Shown: in pieces, positions 34,329 through 41,324 of the stretch
How the letters are laid out: every line of letters starts with the position of its first letter
How positions within the stretch are numbered: the stretch's first letter is position 1
Assembly: GCA_964403795.1 (NCBI GenBank)
Contig: CAYOHP010000012.1
Span: forward strand, 11,402 to 75,401
Length of the DNA stretch: 64,000 bases
Reading direction: 5' to 3'
Source of the DNA: CAYOHP01 sp964403795 [NCBI: uncultured bacterium]
GTDB lineage: Bacteria > Muiribacteriota > UBA6191 > CAZXTJ01
Program-made: the position numbers and the translations under genes
Notes under the pieces: model-generated
What the model was told of the DNA's origin: nothing
Seen by the model: only the letters and a program-made list of their open reading frames with translations
Databases searched by the model: none

Positions 34329-34889
34329 TCAGAGGAAGAGGTCGGAGTTGGCGGCTCCGGGTTCGAGCCAGTTGGTGGCTCCGGCCGGGGCGCCCGAGTC
34401 GGAGAAGAGGTCGGCGTTCTCGGCGCCGGGCACGAGCCAGTTGGTGGCCCCCGCCGGGGCGCCGGACCCGGTATCGGAGAAGAGATCGGAGTTCTCAGCG
34501 CCGGGCACGAGCCAGCCAGGAGCCCCGGACTGGTCATTGGCCACATCGAGTCCATCGGCGGCGGCCTGCGCAGTGGCACCGGTCTCGGGCCAGGTCGCAG
34601 AGATCCCGTCGAGCATCCCTTCCATGCGGGCGTCCTGCAGATCGGCGGGACTCGACTGTCCCAGGGGAGTGGCAGCGCTGCCCCCCTTCGGCGGAGCCGG
34701 CTTGGCAGCGGCAGCCGCGCTGCCGATCTTCCCCAGGAAGTTGCCGGCCGGCCCGAGCAGGCCGCCGACGGCGCCCATGATGGCGGCGGCGTCCTGGGCG
34801 GTGCAGCCGGTGGTGAAGAAGCTGGCGAAGATCGCCAGGGCCGCGATCCGGGCCCGGGCCGCTCGGTAGGTCTTCCGGTTCTGCTCCAT
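34329..34889 (-). CDS. Lipoprotein with C-terminal tandem repeats, sigma-54 dependent
   Basis: The 186-residue product has a lipoprotein-type signal (ALAIFASFFTTGC, Cys29 as anchor). A Gly/Ala-rich region follows (AAIMGAVGGLLGPAGNFLGKI), then a linker and three C-terminal repeats built on WLVPGAENSDLFSDSGAPAG. The last repeat ends the protein at DLFL. No family recognised. It is the first gene after a near-consensus sigma-54 promoter and next to the gene for a sigma-54 activator. Surface exposure or a role as a binding scaffold is possible but unproven. Confidence 0.8.
   Translation of the reverse strand: MEQNRKTYRAARARIAALAIFASFFTTGCTAQDAAAIMGAVGGLLGPAGNFLGKIGSAAAAAKPAPPKGGSAATPLGQSSPADLQDARMEGMLDGISATWPETGATAQAAADGLDVANDQSGAPGWLVPGAENSDLFSDTGSGAPAGATNWLVPGAENADLFSDSGAPAGATNWLEPGAANSDLFL
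34335..34545. repeat. 69-75 bp in-frame tandem repeat, three copies
   Basis: The GAAGAG-starting units begin at 34335, 34404 and 34479. The second is 6 bases longer because it encodes two extra residues. They encode the C-terminal repeats of the lipoprotein. Confidence 0.8.
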
Positions 34890-34944
34890 CGCCTGCTCCG
34901 TTCCTGCCCCCGCCGGGGCTTCTCGGGTCCGCCGGGCGAGATAA

Positions 34945-34960
34945 AGCAGGGTGCGTGCCA
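34945..34960 (-). promoter_or_regulatory. Sigma-54 (-24/-12) promoter
   Basis: The minus-strand sequence TGGCACGCACCCTGCT matches the sigma-54 consensus TGGCACGNNNNTTGCW at all defined positions except one (C for T before TGC). The invariant GG and GC are 10 bases apart as required. The predicted start is near 34934, giving a leader of about 45 bases before the lipoprotein ATG at 34889. Confidence 0.8.
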
Positions 34961-35003
34961 GGGGCTGGAATCCGCTTGGGATGCGGGATGGGAGTGGGTA
35001 GCC

Positions 35004-35061
35004 GTCTCGGCCTGAGACCGTGGGGAGGCAGCCCGGGCCCCTCTGGTCTCAAGCTGAGACC
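35004..35061. promoter_or_regulatory. Paired palindromes, probable upstream activator sites of the sigma-54 promoter
   Basis: Two copies of GTCTCNNNNTGAGAC lie at 35004-35018 and 35046-35060; the second extends to GGTCTCAAGCTGAGACC at 35045-35061. Their centres are 42 bp apart, four helical turns, and sit about 77 and 119 bp upstream of the predicted sigma-54 start. That is the usual range for enhancer-binding proteins. Confidence 0.7.
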
Positions 35062-35085
35062 GCGCCTCCCGGCCTTCCCCCTGCG

Positions 35086-36441
35086 CTAGGTGATCCCCAT
35101 GCGCTTCAGCTTGCGGAACAGGGTGGCGCGACCCATGCCCAGGAACTCGGCGGCCTTGTTGCGGTTGCCGTCGAAGCGGCGGAGGGCGTCGAGGATCGCC
35201 CGCTCTTCGTAGTCGCGCAGCGAGCCGCCTTCGGGGGCGGGCGTCGCCGCGTCGTCGGGTTCGTCGGCGGTCGCGGCCCTCGGCCCGGGATCGACCTCCG
35301 GCGCCTCAGGACCACCGGGACTCGGGTTCGGTTCGGGGAGCCCGAGGTCGGCAGCGGTGATGCGACCGTTCTCGGCCAGGGCCGAGGCCCGCTCCAGGGA
35401 ATGCCGCAGTTCCCGGACGTTGCCCGGCCAGCGGTGCAGCAGCATGGCACGACGGGCGCCCTCGGTGAGCCGGAGGCCGGGGGCGAGGAAGGTCTCGGCC
35501 AGCACCAGGGCGTCGTCGTCCCGGTCCCGGAGCGGCGGGATCGGCAGGGTCACCGCCGAGAGCCGGTAGTAGAGATCCCGGCGGAAGCTCCCGGCTTCGA
35601 CCAGGGCCGGCAGGTCCTTGTGGGTGGCGGCCACGATCCGCACCCGGACCCGGGTCGCCTGGCTGCCGCCCAGGGGGCGCACCTCGCCTTCCTCCAGGAC
35701 CCTGAGGAGCTGGGGCTGGAGAGCGAGGGGGATCTCGCCGACCTCGTCGAGGAAGAGGGTGCCCCCGTGGGCCCGGGCGAAGGCGCCCTGCCGGTCCCGG
35801 TCGGCCCCGGTGAAGGCGCCCCGGACATGGCCGAAGAGCTCGCTGCGGAGGTGCTCCCCGTCGCCGAGCAGGGTGCAATCGACGACTTCGTAGGGTCCGT
35901 CGGCGACCGCGCTGCGTTCGTGGATCCGGCGGGCCAGCCGCTCCTTGCCGGTCCCGGACTCGCCGAGCAGCAGGGCCGGGAGACCCAAGGGGGCGACCTT
36001 CTCGATCAGGCCGAGCAGGCGTCGCATGGCGGGACTGCGGCCGATCAACCCGGCGGGGGCCTCGCAGGCCGGGGCCTCGAACTCGGCGGTCCGGGTCCGG
36101 AGCACGAGCAGGGTGGCGCCGATCCGGATCCGGCTGCCGTCCTCCAGGCGGGCCGATTCGATCCGGGCGTCCCCCAGCCTGGTCCCGCTCTTGGAGCCGA
36201 GGTCCAGGATCCTCCAGCCGTCCTCGCAAGGCTGGATCCGCACATGCTCGCGGGAGACGGTGGCGTCGCCCAGGCGCAGGTCCGCGGTCTCGCCCCGCCC
36301 CACCACGACGGGCCGGTCCTCGAGCCGGTACTCGAGTCCCACGTCGGGGCCCTCGTGGACCCGGAGGATCGAGGCCTGGACCCGGAGCCGGGTCTCGGAG
36401 CCCGATTCGAGCACCAGGCTGCGGGTCAGTTCGTGACTCAT
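35086..36441 (-). CDS. Sigma-54-dependent transcriptional activator, FHA-AAA+-Fis
   Basis: The 451-residue product has an N-terminal FHA domain (about 20-105; VVVGRGETADLRLGDATVSREHVRI) and a sigma-54 interaction AAA+ domain. The AAA+ domain shows GESGTGKERLARRIH (Walker A, about 160), the sigma-54 contact loop GAFTGAD (about 208), GGTLFLDEVGEIPL (Walker B) and RDLYYRLSAVTLPIPPLRDR. A C-terminal Fis-type HTH ends it (AILDALRRFDGNRNKAAEFLGMGRATLFRKL). The FHA module implies control by Ser/Thr phosphorylation instead of a receiver. It overlaps the double-receiver gene by 4 bases. It probably binds the palindromes directly downstream of its own gene and activates the lipoprotein promoter. Confidence 0.93.
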   Translation of the reverse strand: MSHELTRSLVLESGSETRLRVQASILRVHEGPDVGLEYRLEDRPVVVGRGETADLRLGDATVSREHVRIQPCEDGWRILDLGSKSGTRLGDARIESARLEDGSRIRIGATLLVLRTRTAEFEAPACEAPAGLIGRSPAMRRLLGLIEKVAPLGLPALLLGESGTGKERLARRIHERSAVADGPYEVVDCTLLGDGEHLRSELFGHVRGAFTGADRDRQGAFARAHGGTLFLDEVGEIPLALQPQLLRVLEEGEVRPLGGSQATRVRVRIVAATHKDLPALVEAGSFRRDLYYRLSAVTLPIPPLRDRDDDALVLAETFLAPGLRLTEGARRAMLLHRWPGNVRELRHSLERASALAENGRITAADLGLPEPNPSPGGPEAPEVDPGPRAATADEPDDAATPAPEGGSLRDYEERAILDALRRFDGNRNKAAEFLGMGRATLFRKLKRMGIT

Positions 36442-37247
36442 GCGGTGGCGGCGGCGGCCTCGGCCACGAGCTTCACGAGACGGCCGAGGTCGGCCCCCTT
36501 GCGGACCCAGCCGGCGGCGCCGATCCGTTCCGCCGCGGCACCGATCTCGGCCTCGGTCATGCCGGAGTGGATCACGAAACGCGGTTTGGGCGGCTCTAGG
36601 AAGGCCTGGGCGAAGAGGGCGAGCTTGTCGCCCGAGAGGTTGGGGAGGCCGAGGTCCAGGACCACCACCGTGTAGCGGTCGGAAAGCATGCGATCGCGGA
36701 AGCTCGGCCAGTCGGAGGCCGTGTCCACCCGGTAGCCCTCGTCGGCGAAGGTGTCGCGCACCATCTCCCGGATCCGGGGATCGTCCTCCACCACCAGGAT
36801 CGGGACGCGATCGGAGGCGGCTTCCTCCCGGGCGGGTGGCATCGGGGGCATGGTCTCCGGGGAGCGGAAGAGGTGGGGATGCTCGTGGATCCAGACCAGG
36901 ACCGAGAGCGGCGAGAAGGGTCGGTGCATCCATCCGTCGGCACCCGACTCGGCCGCCAGGGTCTCGAGTTCGAACTCGGGCAAGTCCGAGACCAGGAGTA
37001 CCGGGATGCGGGCCAGCTCGGGGCTGCCCCGCATCTCGGAGCAGATCGCGTCCCCCGAGAGGTCGGGGAGTTCTACCTTGAGGACCACCAGATCGGGAGG
37101 CTCCGAGCCCTCGAGGTAGTGGACCGCGGCTTCGCCGGTCCCGACGATCCGGACCTCGAACCCGGCCCCGCCCAGGGCCTGCGCCATGGTCGAGGCCAGG
37201 AAGGCCTGGTCGTCGACGATCAGGATCCGCCGGACCTCGGTCGTCAT
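36438..37247 (-). CDS. Double receiver-domain protein with a degenerate first receiver
   Basis: The 269-residue product has two receiver domains and no output domain. In the first (1-125), the acidic pair is kept (VDDQ) but the phospho-acceptor Asp is replaced by Lys57 (DLVVLKVELPDLSGD), and the conserved Lys region reads WMHRPF. The first receiver therefore should not be phosphorylated. The second (about 145-265) looks functional: VVEDDPRIRE, phospho-Asp in VVVLDLGLPNLSGD and Lys in WVRKGAD. It may relay signals to the overlapping FHA activator. GGGGAGGAACGGG precedes ATG 37247. Confidence 0.88.
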   Translation of the reverse strand: MTTEVRRILIVDDQAFLASTMAQALGGAGFEVRIVGTGEAAVHYLEGSEPPDLVVLKVELPDLSGDAICSEMRGSPELARIPVLLVSDLPEFELETLAAESGADGWMHRPFSPLSVLVWIHEHPHLFRSPETMPPMPPAREEAASDRVPILVVEDDPRIREMVRDTFADEGYRVDTASDWPSFRDRMLSDRYTVVVLDLGLPNLSGDKLALFAQAFLEPPKPRFVIHSGMTEAEIGAAAERIGAAGWVRKGADLGRLVKLVAEAAAATA

Positions 37248-37271
37248 CCCGTTCCTCCCCGCCTTCCCTCC

Positions 37272-37280
37272 TTCGTAGCA
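37272..37280 (-). promoter_or_regulatory. Extended -10 promoter of the receiver-activator operon
   Basis: TGCTACGAA on the minus strand lies 25 bases upstream of ATG 37247. The leader would contain the GGGGAGG ribosome-binding site. Confidence 0.45.
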
Positions 37281-37384
37281 TGGGAAGGGGCTTGCGGTCG
37301 CCAGGCCGCTGCCTCCGTATCCGGTGGGGGCGGGGCGTCGCCTGCCGGGCATCCCGTGCCCCGTACCCGTGTATCCTCCCGGGC

Positions 37385-37978
37385 ATGCAAGCGTCCCGGC
37401 CGCCGACCGTGGTCGAGCTCCCCACCCGGGTGGCCGGGTTCTTCCTGCTCCTGTCGCTCACCGGCTGGTTGGGCATGGCGGTCTTCCCGCTCACCCACCT
37501 GTGGGTCTCGGCGGGGGGCTCGCTCAGGGGCCTGCTCCTGGCCTTCCTGGCCGGGGTCCTGCTCGAACGGCTGGGCAGCCTGGGAATCGAACGGACCCGG
37601 GCCCGACTGCTGGTCGACTCGGGCGTTGGTCGGGTCTTCTGGGAACTTCGCCTCCCGTGGCGCCGCACGGCGCGCCGATTGCCGGATCTCGCCGGGTTGG
37701 CCGCGGTCGAGTGTGTGGCGGTGGAGGGCTCCTCGTCGGAGTCCGAGCTGGGCCTGGTGGAGACCGGCGGGGGTTTCTCGTTGCTGGCTTCGGCCCCGAC
37801 CGAGGTGGTCGATCGTCTGGCGACGGAGGTCGCGCTCGCCCTGGGAGGACTCCCGGTCCGACGTCGGACCGTTCCCATGAGCTCGACGAGGGCGTTCCAG
37901 GGGCTGCTCCGTGGCGCTGCGCTGTTCGGCTTCATGGTTGCCACCACCCTGGCCGTGACCCGCCTGGTGGGGCGGTGA
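37385..37978 (+). CDS. Membrane protein of unknown function
   Basis: The 197-residue product has two closely spaced N-terminal membrane helices (GFFLLLSLTGWLGMAVF and GLLLAFLAGVLLERLGS), a soluble middle and a C-terminal helix (LFGFMVATTLAVTRLV). No family recognised. TATCCT 7 bases before the ATG suggests a leaderless mRNA. The stop overlaps the next gene (GTGA), so the two are probably coupled and may act together. It diverges from the receiver gene. Confidence 0.7.
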   Translation: MQASRPPTVVELPTRVAGFFLLLSLTGWLGMAVFPLTHLWVSAGGSLRGLLLAFLAGVLLERLGSLGIERTRARLLVDSGVGRVFWELRLPWRRTARRLPDLAGLAAVECVAVEGSSSESELGLVETGGGFSLLASAPTEVVDRLATEVALALGGLPVRRRTVPMSSTRAFQGLLRGAALFGFMVATTLAVTRLVGR

Positions 37979-39759
37979 GCCCGATCGGGGATGTCCCCGG
38001 CTTCCCGATCCTGCATCCCGAGGGGGGAGCCCGGTTGGGCCTGGCGCGGTCGGCTCGGTGGAGGATCCCGAGTCGGCTCTGCCTGGCCCTGGGCCTCTTC
38101 GCCCTGCCGTGGAACCTGGCCGCGGGGTCCGGGTTCCTGGCGCTGGCGGCCGCCGGGTTCCTGGCGGGTCGATCGGCTGCTGCCGGCTACGAGCGGGGCC
38201 TGCTCTGGCGGGGGGAACTGGTTCCCTGGGAACGGGTCGACGGCCTGGGCCTGGTGGGAGATGTCCTCGGGGCCCGGCTGCGGTCGGGGACCCGCGAGTG
38301 GACCCTGGTGGAAGAGGACGTCCCCGGCTTTCAGGCATGGCTCGAGTCCGAGTACCGGCCCCGGCGGGGACGCGAGCTCCTGACCAGGATCCGTGGCGGC
38401 GAGCGGGTCCAGTGGGGGGATCCCGCCCAAGCGACGCTGGTCCGCCGCGGGATCGAGGTTCCAGGTCGGGGGGTGGTCTCCTGGTCCGCGCTGGGGCCGG
38501 TGCGGACCGGGGAGGGATCGATCGCGATCGAGGTCGAGGCCGGCGCCGGCGCCGGGACGGCGATTCTCCTGGATGCCGGTGTTCCCGACGCCGGTGCCCT
38601 GGTCTGGGTCCTCGAGCGTGCTCCGGTCCTCGCCTGGTTCCAGGCGGCCTCGGCCACCGAGGAATCGAGGGGAATCCCTGCAGATCCAGGACTCCTGACA
38701 GCGCTCGCGGAACTCGAGGTTCCCGAAGCCTGTTGCCGGCTCGGTCTGGCGCGACTCGCCGAGCCCGGATCCCGGGTGAGCGGGCGCTCCTGGCTGGAAC
38801 GGGCCGTGGCCGGCGGCGATCCCGAGGCAGCCCGCGAGCTCGGGCGGGATCGTCGAGCCCGGGCCCGCTCGGCTTTCGCGCTGGAGGCGGCCGTGGCCCT
38901 GCTCACCCGGGCCGGGGAGGCGGGCGACGGGGAGGCGGCCCTGGACCTCGGGTTCCATCATGAGATCGGCGAAGGCACCGCGGCCAGTCCCGTCCGCGCC
39001 GAGGAGTGGTACCGGCGGGCCGTCGAGGCGGGGGGCGCGGAGAGCGTCGCTTCGGCCCGGGAAGTCGCGGCTGCCCGGCGCTTCCGGGAGTGGACTGCGG
39101 CCTTCGAGGCCGATCGGCGCCTACCCGGCTGGCCGACGGCGACGCCGACGCCGGGGTCGGGCGAGCTGCTCTTCGCCCAGTCCGATGCCGATCTCGGGGA
39201 CCGGTTCGAGGCCTATCCCGACCGGCTGGTCGGGGCGGAGACGGTCATCCCCCTCGATGCCTTCACCCGGATCGAGGTGCAGGAAGAGGGAGAGGGAAGG
39301 CAGCAAGCCGTTCGCCTGCGCCTGGTCCGCGAGCAGGAGACGATGGAGGTCCGGGTCGGGATGCGGGACCCCCGGAACCGCTTCCTCCGCTTCGCCTTCG
39401 AGGAGATCCTGGCCGAGCGGGTGGCCGTGGAGATGTCCGGACTGGTCGCCTCCGGTCGCACCCTGCACCTCGGGTCGGAGCTCCAGGTGAGCCTCGACCG
39501 TGACGGGATCCAGGAGGAAGTCCTCCGCCGCGGCACGCCCGAGATCGAACGGGTGGACTGGACTGCCCTGGAGGCGATGACGCTCGGACGGGGCCGGGTG
39601 CACGTGGTGGCGAGCCGGACCGGCGACGAGCCGAGGGCCTCGGTCTCGATGGGACTCGAGGAAGCCAATGCCCACGTGCTGGTGCGGATCGTGCGACGGC
39701 GCCTGGCGAACCGGTCGGGGACCCGGGAGGCCGAGGAGGCGGACCCTCCCGGTCAGTGA
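37975..39759 (+). CDS. Membrane protein with Sel1/TPR-like repeats, unknown function
   Basis: The 594-residue product has a membrane hairpin near residues 30-75. A beta-rich region that looks PH-like (residues about 75-200) follows, then Sel1-like helical repeats (about 235-360, for example HEIGEGTAASPVRAEEWYRRAVEAGG) and a C-terminal region rich in charged beta strands. No enzyme motif seen. Start is GTG 37975 inside the stop of the upstream gene. The 3' end overlaps the convergent acyltransferase gene by 7 bases. Confidence 0.7.
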   Translation: MSPIGDVPGFPILHPEGGARLGLARSARWRIPSRLCLALGLFALPWNLAAGSGFLALAAAGFLAGRSAAAGYERGLLWRGELVPWERVDGLGLVGDVLGARLRSGTREWTLVEEDVPGFQAWLESEYRPRRGRELLTRIRGGERVQWGDPAQATLVRRGIEVPGRGVVSWSALGPVRTGEGSIAIEVEAGAGAGTAILLDAGVPDAGALVWVLERAPVLAWFQAASATEESRGIPADPGLLTALAELEVPEACCRLGLARLAEPGSRVSGRSWLERAVAGGDPEAARELGRDRRARARSAFALEAAVALLTRAGEAGDGEAALDLGFHHEIGEGTAASPVRAEEWYRRAVEAGGAESVASAREVAAARRFREWTAAFEADRRLPGWPTATPTPGSGELLFAQSDADLGDRFEAYPDRLVGAETVIPLDAFTRIEVQEEGEGRQQAVRLRLVREQETMEVRVGMRDPRNRFLRFAFEEILAERVAVEMSGLVASGRTLHLGSELQVSLDRDGIQEEVLRRGTPEIERVDWTALEAMTLGRGRVHVVASRTGDEPRASVSMGLEEANAHVLVRIVRRRLANRSGTREAEEADPPGQ

Positions 39760-41324
39760 GCGTCGGCCTCGCCGTGCAGCGCCTCGAAGTTCAGGCCCCG
39801 CACGCCGGTGAGGGTCCCGAGTTCCTGGGTGGGTCGGGCCTCGGCTTCGGGCTCGAGCGCCACGTCCTTGCGGTAGAGGTTCCGGTGCCAGTAGGCCCGC
39901 ACCACGTCCAGGAGCAGCTCGTCGCTGGACCCCGGGACGGCCTTCATCTTCAGCGGGTCGATGGGATGCCCGAAGGTGACCTTGACCGAGACCTTACCCT
40001 CGAGCGAGAGGTGCTTGGGGTCGGCGGGCCCGTTGGCGGGATCATCGATGGTCACCGGCACGATGTAGACCGGCTTCTCCGAGACCGCCGCAGTCACGAG
40101 GTCGAGTCCGTGGCGCAGGGGACGGGTCTCCTTCTGCACCGTGGGGGTGGTCCCCTCGGGGAAGATGACCAGGTTGCGTCCGGCCTTCACGTTGGCGATG
40201 CCCTCTTCCACCGCGTCGACCACGCTGCCGTCGGGCTTCTTCCCGCCCACGTTGATGACGGAGGGCTCCTTCACCAGCCGGGCGTTCAGGAAGGCGGGGA
40301 TGGCCCGCTGGGCGACCATGAAGGCGAACTCGTCCGGCACCACGGCCATCATGGTGACCGCGTCCTCGATGGTCGAGCGGTGGGAGAAGGCGAAGACCAC
40401 CGGGGCATCCGAGGGGATGAGTTCGGTTCCCGAGACCTCGAGCTTCATCCCGGCGGCCCAGCGGTAGGAGGCCGAGAAGAAGCGGAGCAGCTCCGAGACC
40501 TTGGCGGGGTCGGGCTGCCGGCGGAACGGGTTGTAGAGGTAGGCGAACATGCGACCCACGGCCGGCAGGGTCGAGGCGTAGATCTTCGTCCTCCGGGCAT
40601 AGCCCTTCACCTTGCGGAAGAAGTTCCCGACCTTGTGGCCGATGGGGGTCTTCTCCCGGAGCCCGAGCTTCTGCTGGAGCGCCTCGAGCTGGTGCTCCAG
40701 GTCGATGGCAGCCCACAGCACCGCTTCCGCCGAGTTCGAGAGGTGGTGGTTCTTGGCCTCGGGGCTCCCGAGATGGCCCCGGTACACGCTCTCCTTCTCG
40801 GCGAGCTCCACGAAGAGGGCGTCGACCTTGGCCCGGCCCGCGGTGTCGAGCTTGGGCAGCAGAAGCTCCCGGTCCTCGTAGGCCGAGACCACGGCCCCCA
40901 GGATCCGCAAGTGGATCTCGGCCGCCATGAAGCGGTCGTAGGCGGCGAAGTACGGTTCGAGAGTCTTGCGGATCCCGGCGAAGACCGGACCCGCCGCCTC
41001 GAACACGGCCCTCTTCTCCGCCGGGAGGGCGGTCGCGCCCTCCGCCATGACCCGGGTCCGCTCGGCTTCCGTGAGGGGGACGGCCTGGACCTTGCGGTGG
41101 TGGGTCATGAAGCGCGGGATCTCGGGCAGGAGTCGGTTCAGCAGGGGGCCGACTTCGCGTTCGGCGGCGGCGGCGGCGTCCTTGGCGGACTGGAGCTCCG
41201 CCTGGCGGGCGGCCATCCCCTGGGGGAGCCGGGGTGCGGCGGAGGCCGGGACGACGAGGCCGGCGACGAGGCACAGGAGGCCGGCTGCACGGAGGGCGGC
41301 CGGGGCGAGGTAGGGACGCTTCAC
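39753..41324 (-). CDS. Acyltransferase (PlsC family) with signal-like N-terminus and helical extension
   Basis: The 523-residue product starts with a signal-like hydrophobic segment (LRAAGLLCLVAGLVVPASAAP) and a helical domain of about 230 residues. A PlsC/LPLAT acyltransferase domain follows: catalytic HRSTIED (HX4D, His about 315) and the substrate motif FPEGTT (about 388). The family transfers acyl groups to glycerophosphate or other lipids. The N-terminal domain was not recognised. The start overlaps the acyl-CoA synthetase stop (GTGA), so the pair is co-translated and probably sequential. The signal-like start is unusual for the family. Confidence 0.85.
   Translation of the reverse strand: MKRPYLAPAALRAAGLLCLVAGLVVPASAAPRLPQGMAARQAELQSAKDAAAAAEREVGPLLNRLLPEIPRFMTHHRKVQAVPLTEAERTRVMAEGATALPAEKRAVFEAAGPVFAGIRKTLEPYFAAYDRFMAAEIHLRILGAVVSAYEDRELLLPKLDTAGRAKVDALFVELAEKESVYRGHLGSPEAKNHHLSNSAEAVLWAAIDLEHQLEALQQKLGLREKTPIGHKVGNFFRKVKGYARRTKIYASTLPAVGRMFAYLYNPFRRQPDPAKVSELLRFFSASYRWAAGMKLEVSGTELIPSDAPVVFAFSHRSTIEDAVTMMAVVPDEFAFMVAQRAIPAFLNARLVKEPSVINVGGKKPDGSVVDAVEEGIANVKAGRNLVIFPEGTTPTVQKETRPLRHGLDLVTAAVSEKPVYIVPVTIDDPANGPADPKHLSLEGKVSVKVTFGHPIDPLKMKAVPGSSDELLLDVVRAYWHRNLYRKDVALEPEAEARPTQELGTLTGVRGLNFEALHGEADAH

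Noticed and set aside
35086-38961. Reading the sigma-54 activator as a 1291-residue protein
   Set aside because: The frame is open upstream of ATG 36441 only because of GC bias. The upstream part is antisense or out of frame to the receiver gene and two plus-strand genes. The FHA domain begins just after 36441.
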